Assembly: GCA_036925085.1 (NCBI GenBank)
Contig: JAUPFP010000010.1
Span: 1,051,001 to 1,115,000, forward strand
From: Brachycybe producta
Lineage: Eukaryota > Arthropoda > Diplopoda > Playtdesmida > Andrognathidae
DNA length: 64,000 nucleotides
Reading direction: 5' to 3'
Shown: positions 26,001 through 40,450 of the stretch, piece by piece
Layout: each line of letters starts with the position of its first letter
Numbering within the stretch: position 1 is the stretch's first letter
Position numbers and translations under genes: made by a program
Notes under the pieces: generated by a model
What the model saw: only the letters and a program-made list of their open reading frames with translations
Database searches by the model: none
Told to the model about the DNA's origin: nothing

Positions 26001-29000
26001 GTGGGGTAAACACCATAAAGAAACCTTTTTATCTCTCCACATTTTTGACACTTGTTGCCTGAAAACAACTCTCTCTCTCTATCTCTCTCTCTCAAGAATC
26101 AAATTCAATCAATGAAGAAGAAACAGTGACGAATATCGAATATTAAAAAATCGTTACAAGAAAGTGTTCAATAAATATAATATTAATTATTAATCACCTC
26201 TACTAATTGCTGAGTGTCACTTAACGAAGTTCCGGGACTGATTTGTTCCGTAGACACCGAATAACTGACCTATAAAAATATAAAAAGAACCCAAAACAAC
26301 TTAATTATTAATCACAACGATATTAACTTCTTAAGTAATTAATCTTAATTGTGACACACACGAATATTTATGTAATAAAAAGCAATCAATGATTTAATAA
26401 AAGTGGAGTGGTTCATTTGATTTTCGTTGAAATTTGTTTGACAGTAGGTGCAATTGGAAACTTAAAAGGATATTTCTATATGACGTAAAGAATCTATAAA
26501 CGTAATATGCTTCAAATCGTAGACAATTCGTGAACTACCCCTACCTAAACACTACTATATACTCGAATAACGATAATCGTCGAAATGGCTAATCGATTAC
26601 ATTATTTCAAATAATTATAATGTGACATATTACATCCTGCCTGATCCAATGCAAATCCATTCAACTGCAGGATTTTAAACTTGAATTTCTATAGCACAGC
26701 ACAGAGGGCCCGTGGTCAATTAGGGACTATCAGACAAGAAGCATCATAAGAATGCATCGTCAATAATAACCTTTTCACCCCCTACTAAAAAAAAGATTCC
26801 TCAATACAGATGTAATTTATTCATTTTACTATTCACACATTCCGTTTATGAAATATTTGTCCAGTGGTGTGACGTCATGTCCATCTACATCTAAATAGAA
26901 TGGCTGTCACACTCACTGATTGGAATTGTGCAAGGTTGCAAATTATAATTTCAAATTGAGCCTCAGCTGATCTTTAACTTAAAAAACTTGGTATAATCGG
27001 CTGTTGGTTTCATAACTGACTAGTCAGATAATAATCACAGTTAAATCTCACATCAAAATGGCAATAGAACACTTTGGATTTTTATAATATAGTCCAACTT
27101 AAAAGTGAAAAACGAAAAACCAGAATTTAAAATTACCACCCAAGTTGATTTTACAAAAGGCAGATTAAAGGCTGCCCATTCCCACAGGCAATTAGAAATC
27201 GGGACGAACTTCAATTGGCTCCGCCCTTTTTATGACGACTGGCAACTTCTAATTGGTTGGTTATGTAGTCTGACATCACATGCTCCGCCCTTTTCAACGT
27301 CGAGCCACACAACAAACCAATTAGAAGTTGCCGTTCGACAATAAAAAGGGCGGGGTCAACTGAAGTTCGACCCAATTTCTAATAGCCTGCCCCGCCCCCC
27401 CCCCTCAAAAAACACTAAACCGACTAGAATCGGAAAGAAAAATTCCAGATGGAGTAAAAGAATCGAATATTAGGCACGGGCGGATAGGGTCGAATTAAAG
27501 ACAGCGACCGGCATGCGTCCGGCTCCGATTCGGTCTAGTGTGGGTCAACCTTTAAACGAAATTACTTCAATTATGTACTCTTTATAATCTTTATTACGAA
27601 GCATATTAGATTTTTTTTTATTAGCCTCATATGTTTCAACACATCAATTTGTTTAAATAAAATAAATGACAGAAATTAAAAAATAAATCCAAAATGAAGA
27701 AGACTTTGTACTTTTGCGATGCTGCTGATGATGATGATCTTGCAATTATAGAATGAATAATTAATTACAACACTCTTGAGAAGAAAACTTCATGATGACG
27801 ACACAAGAGAGAAATTCAAAACCGAATTCTCAGCATATTTTTTTTTTCTCTCTCCATCAGATCCACAGCACGATTTGCTTTATAATAATAATAAATATAT
27901 GATGATGAATTCATTTTGGATCGATATCATCCTCTATCTATCTGTGTACTGAACCTAATGTGTACAACTCTGGGATGAACCAACTCCAAAAACAGAATTA
28001 TTTATGTCACGTGCACGTGTTTCCATCACCTAATATTCACTTCCGAACTTTATTGTCAATATACACGGTGACCACAAAGTCATTGTGCAGTTTCACTTTT
28101 TTAATAACTTCAGTCCCATATAAGACTCCTTGAGGCATTTTTAGAGCTTTCAGAGCATTTAAATATTTTTCGACTTTTGGCCGTTTTTTGAAAAAAAAAA
28201 AACCCCCAAAAACTATATAGTCTTGGGTTTTTGGCCCATTTTTTTCGAATTTTAAAAATTCTTGAATCCTTGTGCTTTTCCAAGTTTTTTGGGACTTTGG
28301 GGCCAGATGAGCTCTCTCCTGACGCATTTTTAGAGCTTTGAAAATAAAACAAAAACCAAAATAATAACGTATGCTTGAAAATGACCCAAATTTAAGCAGA
28401 CGACACACCTGCTGTTTAATAAAACAACCGAATAAAAAGCGAGATGAGTTCAAATAATAATAAGTAGTTGCGTCCTGATAAAACATACAAGTATAGGATC
28501 AAATCAATCAGTATTAGAATAAATTATGAATTTTATGATTGATCCATCTTAACCCCATTTATAATTAAATCGGTTTGAAAGATATCTCACGAATTCGGAT
28601 CAGAAAAGGTTGGTGAAGAAAAAAAAATGAGAGCAATTTCCACGACCGTACATTTTTGCCGGAAATAAAAAAAAGAAGTATGCCATTAGAGTGGAACGAA
28701 AAAAAAGAGAGAAATATGCGAGAAATAATCGATTTGCACTCGGCACTACTAACCACACACAATCAATGAAGCCCTCAGCCGAAATTTCATCATTTTTACC
28801 TCTCTCTCTCTCTCTCTCTCAAGAAGAGAGAGAAAAAAAACCCCAGCTGAAATTTATGAGAGGAAAAAGTAGGGTTTTTTTAAAAATTTTATTTCTACTT
28901 CAAATGTTCTTTACTTTTATTCGTATTAATATATATATCTTTCAAAACATAACCATTTGTTTCGGTTATTCATCGATTTATTCAACAGGAGTGACGTCAC

Positions 29001-32000
29001 GACACATCTATAGATGGAAGAGGAGGAGGATTGGATTTGGGGATTTCGATTTAAGAACAAATTAAACACATTTGGATTTACCTGTATTGCAAATTTAATG
29101 CTTTTACATTTCTAGTTATATATATAATATCCCAGGTATGTGTGTGTGTGTGGAGTAATATCGGAATTTATATAATTTGAATAAATGAAGAAATGAACAG
29201 CTTTTTTTTTCTCAAGGTCAACTATATGTTGCACCTTTCCCATCCAAGAACCCCATGATATTAAATTGGAGAGGGGGAAAGGTTGGATGGAAAGTGTAGA
29301 AGGGGGGGGGGCGAGAGAGAAACGTGGAGGGAGGAAAAGTGGGAGGGGGTGACTGAAATTGAAATGAAAGGAGTAAAAAAGGAACAAACGAAGCGCATGC
29401 GCACAATTGCCTGTGAATTTTGCTCCCGTCATTTATGACGGGTTACCCCACTAGTAATATAATATTAAATATGATTTCATAAACAATTTTTTTTTTACTC
29501 AACAACTGGAAACAAATTAAAATTCTCAATGTGCCTTTTTTCATTTCTGAAATTCACTCGGCTTTTAAAGGTTTTTTTTTCTTCCAAAAAATAACCTCTG
29601 AACCAGGTGAACCAATAATGAATATTCACTGTGGTATATATTTTCTCCTGCTACTAATAACAACTATTAGTAATTCCCTGACATTTCTAGGTGGTCCATG
29701 TTTCCAGACCCTGTTTTCTCTATTTTTTTTTGTAATTTCTAGACCCCGTTGAGCCCTCCCTTTTAGTGGTTTTTAGAGCATTAATTAAGGTTAGTATTCT
29801 TAATGATGATTGGCTAAGTCAAATTTAGTTCTAATTTCATTAACTTTTTACATGAAATTTCTCATAACGTGCCCCCCCCCCCCCCCCAGCCCCCTATGAT
29901 AGTGTGAATAAGTCGGCGCCACATTTGTTCGATTTTTCACTAGTTGAAATATTTTAAAATGTTCAAATTTTCGCCCCAAAGGAAGCAAGACTTTTTTTTT
30001 TAAAAAAAAGTTAATTAATATTTTTTTAAATTTTAATTTGTCATCAAACTAAAATTTAAGACACAGATGGGCTGTTTTAGTAGCATTTAACCCAAATCAA
30101 AATTCTCTCTTTTTTCAAGATTTTGAACCCGTATTTTTCATTTTTATTATTAATACGAATTATCAGTTGAATGCGCACATTTAGACTTTTTCTCTCACTT
30201 TTCCATGAATCAAAATCTCAAAATTTCAGGGGTTTTTTGTGTGTCTAATTCGCAATCATTATCTTTGTTGTTGTTTTTGACTCATAAATTGTTGTCTTCC
30301 GCTTTAAAGAGTATTTTTCTCATGCAAAACCGAAGAGGGGGTGGAAGGTGGGGGAAAGGGCGGTTGAGAAAGGAGAAGGTGGAGGAGGACGACGATCCGT
30401 GAATTTTTTCTTTTTCAATTCTGAAGTAAAAAATAACAAAAACCCAATTCATTTTTTAAATAAAATAATAAAGAGTAGATGTGTAATTTTAAAATGGAAC
30501 AAACGACCACTTGTTGAACCTAGAAGATGGAAACTAGAGAACAATGGTGGTTCCCAACAGAGAGGAGGCCTCGCTGGCCTATCGGGCATTATCTATCACC
30601 TACTTCGAGGGCCGAACTTTTTCATTAAAGAGCCAAATGTCACGACGAAACTCAGGAAATTTTTTAAAAATATTCGTACAAAAAAATAAACATAAACTAT
30701 GTTTCTAAGCAGCAGCAAAAAAAACAATAAATGTAAAATAATAACATTTTTGTTGACGAAAAGAAAGGAAACAAAAAGATTTTTTTTCCACGCTACGCTC
30801 TAAGGGTGCAAAAAAAATGGCAGCGTGTGTGTGCGTGTAAAAATAAAAATGTAACCAAGGGGTTCTAGGCATTTTGGGACTTTCATTAGGGCCAGGTAAA
30901 TGGGTTTTCCCCGGGCCGATTCTTTCTCTCCATCCAGCCTTGGTTCTTTAAGTTTGCGCCGTGAATTTTGCAAGGTTTGGATGTTAAGGGGCTTATTAGC
31001 CTATTGAATATGTTAATAAAATTTAATAATTTCAAATAAATATTAAGTTTATTGGAAAAAGTAAAACAAACAAAACGTTGCTATAAAGCGGAGATCACAT
31101 TGGGCAATATTTGAAGCACGACATACACTGCAACGTGTCTTTCAATTAATTGCCATTGAGTGCAAGACTTACATACAAGTGGTTTCTTACAGGAAACGCT
31201 GCAATCTTCGTTTTGTTGTTTCAAGAAATAGTGCAAGATTCAAAGCAATATATTACTTATTTCTTGCTTTCTATCAGATGTCTGTCACAAGCGTGTAAAG
31301 CGGCGATCACACTGGCTATTTTTCTCGCAAGATTCAGTGTCCAAGAAACAAGTCAAACATTACTGTGAATCTTGTACACAGTTTTAATGCAAAAAAAAAA
31401 AAAAAAACGAAGATCGCAGCGTTTGCTAGGTAAGAAGACACACGATGTCTGCAAGAAACCAGTTTTGCAAGAATCAACACAACGCATTGGCAATTAATTC
31501 AAGGACACATTTACAGATGAATTTTGCTTTAAATAATGTGAATGTGATCGCCGCTTTAGGAATGAACGACCTTTTTAAGGCAAGAAATAAAAAAAAGTCT
31601 CATAAATACGAAGGTTGATCCGAACCGGATTGATCCGAAACAACGGACAAGATTAATTACAATCTGACATCTCTACAGACAAGAGATCAATTACTTAATG
31701 ATGATTATGATGGCATTTCAAATAAAATTCTCAAAGACTTTTCTTATAAAAATTAGTGCAATTATATAAGAAATCAAGTGGAATAGATATTTGCAAGTGT
31801 TTTAAAAACTAGAAAGAATAAACTGAACCACTTAAGAACACAATTTCATGTTAATTTCATTAAAAAAAATTAACTATTCAAGAAGAAGAAACATCCTCAA
31901 GTCTGGTTCTGGTTTCTAAAACACGTCCATTTTATTCTGGTTTTCACTTTTAAAGTAAAAATAAAAATCAAATTTTATAATAGAAAAAAAAGCAAATTTA

Positions 32001-33285
32001 AGTTAATTTTAAAAGTCTCTCAGAAATACTTTTCTAGTTAGTTCTAAAAGACGATGGTTTTATAATGTACGTTATATGCTTCTCGAACTCTTGATTATTC
32101 TGTCCTTTGAAATGCAAAATGAAAAAAGAAAAAAACTAGAAAGTGTTTTAGAAACTAGAAAGGTACGGATATATTATACAGATATCTTTCAAAATAAGCT
32201 TTTTGTATTAAATTAAAAATGAACGAGACAATATTTTTATAATTTTCGTCTATAAAAAGTTTAGTTTGAAAAACAGCAACAAAAAAAAAATACCGTTACA
32301 TTATTGATCTATCATCCTTCTAGTCTCTAAAACACGATGAACCACCACAAATTGATGTTATTTACCAAGGGAGAAATGAGGGGGGGGGGGGGGAAGAGGA
32401 GGAGGAGGCGGCGAGAATAAATCAATCAAAATGTTAGAAGAAAGAAACCAAAGGTAAACAGAATAAAACAAGAATAAACGGGGAAAGACAATTGTCGAAC
32501 AGGTGGTCCCCCCCCTCCTCCTTCCCTTCAACAAATGGAAAGAACGTATCATTCACTCATTAGTATTATTGTCATAACCAATATACACATGATACAAATA
32601 CAGTTGCGTTTCATCATCTTCTTCTCCACCCCCAATCATATGATGTGATCTGTCATAGCCTTTCTCTATAGAAGGCTATGGGGATATCAGGATAATGGAT
32701 GGATGGATGGATGGATTCCTTATTATTGTAACTCGCTATTATTTAACTTCATAATTTGTTTGTTGAAAATAATTCACACACTGCACGGTACAGTGGGCTG
32801 AGACACTAATCACTACACCAACAACACAAGACCTTTTTTTTTTTAAAAAAAAAAGCGAGTATCACAAAAAAAACATGTTTTTTGTTTAATTTTCTTGTTA
32901 TTAGTCTGAAGTGACAACCAGGAGACTGAGAATAACGAGAGACCCTCCTTCCTATTTGAGAGCCCCAATTTGGGACATAACACCGGAAATGACCCCTCTC
33001 TCTCTCTCGTTGTAGCTACGATCTCAGTACACAACTGGGTCACCTCGACCCACTAAAACAGGAAAAGGGGGGGGGGCTCGACAACAGATGAAGGAGAAAG
33101 AGGGGGGGGACCCCCATTGGGGCGTACGAATACCTGAAACGAATGGGTCTTTCTGACTCAGTAAAAAAAAATTATAAAGATAAATTACAACCAGATATAA
33201 TAAAATTTACCTGCTGACTACGAACATTTTCAGACAAAATGAGTGAATTTTCACTCAATTTTCCATTTGTATTCTGCGAAGACAT
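20090..33285 (-). CDS. SLC38A11: SLC38A11-like sodium-coupled amino-acid transporter
   Basis: Fourteen exons in transcript order: 33285-33211, 26269-26198, 25224-25137, 23994-23920, 23667-23609, 23529-23454, 23377-23309, 22979-22873, 22795-22716, 22629-22559, 22469-22308, 21746-21634, 21544-21407, 20386-20090. All junction phases agree and sum to 493 residues. Family landmarks run in order: FNYINSILGSGIIGMPYALH (first helix), DYSLVLLIKGG, AMISYNIIIGDTI, FITLPLSLYRQLAKLAK, MCHHNSFMLYDTL, MLTYPIECFVARE, ATDCLGIVLELNGVLAA and the tail CSHGKEMEYC. These match the orphan member SLC38A11 better than A1-A10. Expected role: plasma or endolysosomal membrane symport of neutral amino acids; the substrate is unproven even in vertebrates. 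The first two exons encode a poorly conserved N-terminus and are less certain; the first intron is 6.9 kb and full of repeats. Confidence 0.93.
20560..20910. repeat. Inverted repeat in the last SLC38A11 intron
   Basis: GGTCAATTCTTACTTGTCCATC near 20705 is repeated inversely near 20845-20865 (GGACAAGCCAGAATTGATC). This suggests a decayed foldback element. Confidence 0.5.
21785..22285. mobile_element. Foldback repeat R5, second copy
   Basis: It has the same arms as 17130-17965: CACTCCAGACTGTGAACGTGC on the left and GCACAAGTAACTCTGGAATGTC on the right. The interior contains TTGGTTGTAACATT and a T-rich run. It lies in an SLC38A11 intron. The short ORF over it is not a gene. Confidence 0.65.
23723..23871. 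mobile_element. 149-bp hAT MITE with perfect 8-bp target duplication
   Basis: It begins CAGGGCCGGACTGGC and ends GCCAGTCCGGGCCTG, and is flanked on both sides by CTCATGAT. The interior is rich in TTGGCCCC and contains the palindrome CCGGCGATCGCCGG. The intact duplication and ends indicate a recent insertion, just upstream of SLC38A11 exon 5. Confidence 0.92.
24085..24300. mobile_element. Palindromic repeat R1 in an SLC38A11 intron
   Basis: Arms AAAGCGTCTTAGAAACTAGAA and CTTCTAGTTTCTAAAACAC form an inverted pair with AAGGATATCAACATG inside. Confidence 0.8.
24795..25085. repeat. GC-richer palindromic element
   Basis: It contains CCACTTTGTGGCG at one end and CTTTGTGGCACCACAAAG at the other, with other short inverted motifs inside. 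Its base composition is richer in GC than the surrounding intron. A plus-strand ORF spans it but shows no family resemblance. Confidence 0.45.
27185..27389. mobile_element. Palindromic MITE R2, copy in SLC38A11 intron 1
   Basis: 205 bp, begins CAGGCAATTAGAAATCGG and ends in the inverse AATTTCTAATAGCCTG. Internal blocks GGCTCCGCCC and CCAATTAGAAGTTGCC also mirror each other. Confidence 0.85.
28120..28345. repeat. Internally duplicated repeat
   Basis: GGCATTTTTAGAGCTTTCAG near 28133 recurs as GACGCATTTTTAGAGCTTTG near 28322, about 190 bp apart. The ORFs across it are A/T-rich and unsupported. The rest of intron 1 between 26270 and 29100 holds R2, CT microsatellites near 25.94 and 26.07 kb, and no exon I can support. 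Confidence 0.45.
29105..29447 (-). mobile_element. Interspersed repeat R3, copy 1 (minus orientation)
   Basis: Read on the minus strand it begins GTGGGGTAACCCGTCATAAA, passes through GTGCGCATGCGC and a polypyrimidine block, then CATATAGTTGACCTTGAG. It ends with a CA microsatellite and CTGGGATATTATATA. The second copy is at 62721-63112 on the plus strand. ORFs beginning at its ATGACGG are created by the repeat. Confidence 0.85.
31082..31560. mobile_element. Foldback MITE with AAAGCGG ends
   Basis: The left end is AAAGCGGAGATCACATTGG, an internal copy TAAAGCGGCGATCACACTGG occurs at about 31296, and the right end is the inverse AATGTGATCGCCGCTTTA. Internal CTTGCAAGA-type segments also pair. The plus ORF here is spurious. 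Confidence 0.7.
31790..31950. mobile_element. Short palindromic repeat R1
   Basis: Arms GTGTTTTAAAAACTAGAAAG and GGTTTCTAAAACACG flank a shortened centre. It lies in SLC38A11 intron 1. Confidence 0.7.
32085..32345. mobile_element. Palindromic repeat R1
   Basis: Arms GAAAGTGTTTTAGAAACTAG and CTTCTAGTCTCTAAAACACG, with TCTATAAAAAGTTTAG in the centre. It lies in SLC38A11 intron 1. Confidence 0.78.
32715..32905 (-). repeat. tRNA-derived SINE-like repeat, degraded copy 2
   Basis: It shares with 3940-4185 the block around AAAACATGTTTTTTGTTTAA, the tRNA-like GGTGTAGTGATTAGTG and the downstream CATAATTTGTTTG. The B box is no longer recognisable. Confidence 0.55.
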
Positions 33286-33787
33286 TATTATTATCTGAAT
33301 AAATAAAATACAACGCGACTGAATTGACACAAATGGAGAGAGAAAAATCGAAGGATTCAACCCGTTTATAAAACGTTTCAATTGGAAGAAATAGACGCGT
33401 TTTCAGCGACGAAATGACAGACGAACCGTCAAATTAAAAGAAACCACCGACGTCGACCTCATATCTTCGCCCCACCTCCTTTTTTTCTTCATAGAAATCT
33501 ATGAGATGCAAGGAGGGAACAGAATCAAGAGAGTAGAAAACGAAGTGAAAAAGGACGACGATAGGGGGCGCTTCATAACATCCTCGCATTATTATCGATA
33601 AAAACAAATTATCGATAATAAATATATGTTACAGTCAAAACTCGTACTTAGGGAGCTAGTTTTTAACTACATTAAAACCAATTTATAATTGACAATTTGC
33701 TGGATGTAAACCCAGTTTAAAAAATAACGTAATCTAAATTTAATTACAAACCTACTTTAAACCTAACGTGGTAAAACCGCAATGTCC

Positions 33788-34689
33788 AATAAGCGCCTCT
33801 AGTGGCAGTAGGCTAAAAGATGGCCCCCCCCTAAGAAGTTAGCAGACGAAACTTTAACATAGAGCTCTATGGAAAAATCGCAGTACTGTTGCCGTTTTTT
33901 CGTGAATTTTTGAAAAAATAAAAGACAAAAGTACGTAGTTTCACATCCTTGCATTAGTTTTTTAATATTTCACGTTGTTTTGTTGTTTTCGATGTTTTGT
34001 TCTGAACGTTGCTGTTATACCTGAACTTTTAACATGGAAGCAAATGGAGATTTCGATATGTCTGTAAGTTCTTTTGCTTATTTCTTGCAATTACATGCAC
34101 AATTATCGTGAAATTTTAAAGAAACAAAGAAAAAAGTACGTAGTTTCACAATCAGGCATTGTTTTTTTTAATGTTCCTTGTTGTTTGCTTGTTGTTCAAT
34201 GTTTTATTCTGGACCCTACACTGAATAGTTGAAGTGAATTTTTTTAATAACACATGAAAAACAAACAAAAAGGAAGAACATTTAACTAAACAATGATTAA
34301 TTATAAAACTACCTATTTATCTTTATTTCTTTAAAGTTTCACAATAATTATGCAAGTAATTTACAAGAAATAGCAAAAGAACTTACCGACTTATTGAAAT
34401 CTCCATTGGCTTCCATGTTAAAAGTTTCGGTTTAATAGCAACGTTCAGAACAAACATCGAAAACAACAAAACAATGTGAAATATTAAAAAAAGTAATGCA
34501 TGGATGTGAAATTATGTACTTTTATCTTTATTTTTTCAAAAATTCACGAAACTTGTGCGAGTAATTTGCGAGAAAACGGCAAAAAAACCAGTACTGCGAT
34601 TTTTTCATAGAGTTCTATGTTAAAGTTTCGTCTGCTAACTTCTTTGGGGGCCATCTTTTAGCCTACTGCCACTAGAGGCGCGTATTGGA
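33788..34689. mobile_element. 900-bp foldback element carrying a duplicated mini-exon
   Basis: The terminal inverted repeats extend for hundreds of bases, beginning ATGTCCAATAAGCGCCTC and ending with the inverse AGGCGCGTATTGGACAT. Each arm contains an ATG in a good context followed by nine codons and a splice-donor-like GTAAGTTC. Both arms read MEANGDF, one continuing DMS and the other NKS. Part of the left arm (AAAGTACGTAGTTTCACA) is duplicated again at about 34133. No transposase is present. It lies between gamma-tubulin and SLC38A11. Confidence 0.8.
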
Positions 34690-34698
34690 CATATGGCT

Positions 34699-34738
34699 TA
34701 GAGTTCCTTTATAGAGAGGTTCCTATAAAGGAACTCTA
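34699..34738. mobile_element. 40-bp palindrome flanked by 8-bp direct repeats
   Basis: The arms TAGAGTTCCTTTATAG and CTATAAAGGAACTCTA are exact inverse complements separated by AGAGGTTC. The palindrome is flanked by ATATGGCT on both sides (34691-34698 and 34739-34746). It looks like the minimal remnant of a terminal-inverted-repeat transposon. Confidence 0.8.
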
Positions 34739-35422
34739 ATATGGCTCACTCAGAGTCCGGAACACACCAATGAGACATTACGTCACGATTTTGAAGCCAC
34801 ATTATTCGATAAAAATGGGCAACAGAAGTACTATCATGAGTCATGACATTATTTGCAATTAAAATACCCATGGATCTGCCATATTAGTACACACCTTCGT
34901 GCTTCAAAACACGACAGCAATTATGATTGCCAATGCTCAATTTTACTTAAAAAAACACAGAGAGAGAGAGAGATATCAAGTGTCCTGCGTTAGATAGGAC
35001 GTCCTAACAAACGCAGGCCATCTTTTAAACACAGAATATACACAATTAACATACGTAATTTACCCAAAAAAAATAAATTAAGCAACTACATTAATTATCG
35101 TTAAGATAGTAATCAATTATCATAATATACACAGTCCGTTACATAACTCACACGTGACGTATATTTGCAATGTACATAGTGTTCAACAATTCAACTAATA
35201 TAAACACCTGAAACAATAACTAAACGAACATTTGTTCAAACTCTTTCTAACAATAGAAGAGAATAGGTTGAAGAAGAACAAATAAAAAAAAATCTCACTA
35301 CCATAGAGTTACCGAACGTGTTCTTCCTTCTTGTAACTTGTTTCTTCCACCATTTCGATGGCTTTGAAAACATCTTTGCCAGAAGAACCCTCAAACGAAG
35401 AGAGAACGGAAACGAAGAAGGA

Positions 35423-38088
<2,666 letters not shown>

Positions 38089-38271
38089 TTTCTATCGCAC
38101 ATGAAAACACAAACATCTGAAAACAAAAAAAAAATAACGTTCATAACAAGGCGAAAACAACGTCAAATTATAAAAAAATTAAGCAAAAAAAAAAAAAGGA
38201 CTCACGAAAAACAAAACCTTCCAAATGACAAAAACTGAAAAAGAAAAAAATGCACGAAAAAAAATCTAACA

Positions 38272-38475
38272 TAGGCAATTAGAAATCGGGACAAACAGAA
38301 GTTAGCTCCGCCCTTTTTATGACGAACGGCAACTTTTAATTGGTTTGGTGTGCGATAAAACGTTAAAAAGGGCGGAGAATGTGACGTCAGACTACATAAC
38401 CAACCAATTAGAAGTTGCGTTCGGCATAAAAACGAGCGGAGCCAACTTCTGTATGTCCCGAATTCTAATTGCCTG
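38272..38475. mobile_element. Palindromic MITE R2 upstream of gamma-tubulin
   Basis: It begins AGGCAATTAGAAATCGGG and ends TTCTAATTGCCTG, with the shared core GCTCCGCCC and its inverse. It is less than 200 bp from the gamma-tubulin start codon. The minus-strand ORF here is repeat-derived. Confidence 0.85.
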
Positions 38476-38954
38476 TAATCTAACGAGTTAGCTGCCATTT
38501 TGACTCCAGCTTATACAGATTTTAACATAATTCTGATTTACAACGGCGGTTTATAGCTTAGTTGGTCATTAGCCAAAAGCTCCAATCATTTTCGAGTTTC
38601 GACATGAACAACAAGAAAAGCCGCGGCTAAAATTGATCACAAAAACGACGGCGGCGGCTATTTAACATTGGCGCCAAAATTGACAATCGTTCAATTGCAA
38701 GTAATTAATTAATATTAATATTCTTTGTATTATTTTAATTTTCAACGTAATAAAATTGCAAAATTACGTGAAAAACACATTCAAAAAATGTGAAAAACGC
38801 AACTAAGGAATTATTAATATTATATTTAATTATTGATTTATATTTTTTTATAACCGCATGCAGTTTCTGGACTATATTGTCCCTCTGCTATAGGCTCTTT
38901 GACCTGCTTGTAGAGTTATTATTAAATTTTTTTTAAAAAAAAATCGTTATTTAT

Positions 38955-39839
38955 TTATGTATTTTTCGTTATTTGGTTGTTATTGACGATTGATGCACAA
39001 CTTCGGAAAGTTTCTTGAGGTCCACACCCTTGAGCGCCACGACCATCAGGGCAAATTCCCCCAATTGCTATCGGATACAAAAACAAAACGCAACTACGGG
39101 TAAATATAAATTACTAAATCGTGACTATAGATTCTGTACCTGTGTTCCAGTGCCACTGAAAGAAACACTGGAAACATGTTGCGTCTTCAGGTAATTTCAG
39201 TTTTAGTTTGATTTCAACGTTTCCTTCTTGAGTTTCTTTTGAAATGTGGTACCTCGTTCCAGAACCATCGGCCAATTCCAGAACGTACTTGTCCAGACAT
39301 TCCTTTAAACATCCTTATCATATTAGATCTAGCTTGTGGTAAGGGTAAGGTGTTAAAGGTAAGATGTATACCTGAGACGATTCTGTTTTGAAATCGTTAT
39401 GGGGACATAGTCTAAACACGAACCATCCGTAATGATTTGTGGTCAAATCGAGAGTGACGTTGTTCACCTGACCAACGCCTAAGTTCGAACGATAATCCCG
39501 TTAGCGTATTTGCCACCCCTTCGTTTTCACGAGATTGAGGAGCATTGTAGGGGTCACCACAAACGCCGCATTTTGCCACCGTTCTCATCCCACTGAACCT
39601 GCATTTGTTAGTACTGAGTATATTGACTAAATGTAGCAACTGGTTCGTTAAATATATTATATACCGATCGCAAATGAGCCACAGTTGAGTTGGTTATCGT
39701 CCCAATTCACGGGCGTCTTGTAACACAATCGCCACATACTCGATCGGCTCGGAGGTTCCATTAGTCGTCCATGAGCCCACACTTGAACAACAGTCAACAA
39801 GAAACATAAAACAGAGGAAAAAATTATAGAAATGTTCAT
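38955..39839 (-). pseudogene. AA15 lytic polysaccharide monooxygenase, frameshifted copy A
   Basis: Homologous exons in transcript order: 39839-39665, 39598-39372, 39302-39140, 39067-38955. The signal peptide and the mature start HGRLMEPPSRSSMWR are intact, as are CGVCGDPYNAP, TTNHYGWFVFRLCP and GCGPQETFRSCASI. Exon 2 carries a +1 at GGCAAAATGC and two -1 changes (GAAGGGGTGGC and ACTTAGGC). It is 227 bp against 228 in both sister genes. The exon 1 donor also lies four bases beyond the conserved junction. As read, no frame encodes the whole domain. Several lesions fall in homopolymers, so assembly error is the alternative to a pseudogene. It shares intron positions with copies B and C. Confidence 0.75.
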
Positions 39840-40189
39840 TGTAGACTGTTAGAAAAATATGAATTGAGACATATCTTTAAATAGAAAACTATACTTTCTC
39901 TCTTGTATATTTCTAAATTGGTTAAATTTATCTTTTTTCCAGTTTAAACATTAAAACATACGTAAATCAAGTCCTTTAGATGTTAAATTCGTGTTTGTTA
40001 ACGAAAAACAAAAGATCGTTGTAATTTTAATTCTAGAATGATATCAGATTGTGATTTATTGATTTAGGCCGATCGAAAGTATTTATTTGTTACATATTAT
40101 TTTAGCTGGTTTTATAGTTTATCCTGTTCTGTGACCCAACTTTTAATGAATTCAATGAACGGTATTTTTAAACTTGTTTTGTCAACGAA

Positions 40190-40450
40190 AAACTTATTTT
40201 GAAAGACATTGAGCTACTCTTCTAGTTTCTAAAACACTTTCAAGTTTCTCTTAATTTCGCTCTTGAAAGACAAAATAAGTTTAGCAAAATTAAGAATAAA
40301 TCTGTGCAATCATTTAACGGTTGTTCTTATATTGATATTTTTAATACGCTTTTTATGTTAAGTCTGAAAATGACCCAACTGAAAGCAGACGATATTTTTT
40401 TCATTTTTGTCTATAAAAAAATGTGTATTTTGAAAGATGAAAAGCCTATT
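40190..40450. mobile_element. Palindromic repeat R1, rearranged copy
   Basis: The right arm CTTCTAGTTTCTAAAACACTT lies at about 40220-40240, and central-type sequence GCAGACGATATTTTTTTC follows. The plus-strand ORF at 40304-40588 starts within this repeat and is not supported. Confidence 0.6.

Noticed and set aside
28037-28486. 149-codon minus ORF in SLC38A11 intron 1
   Set aside because: Phe/Lys-rich, contains an internal duplication of a non-coding repeat, and has no homology that I recognise.
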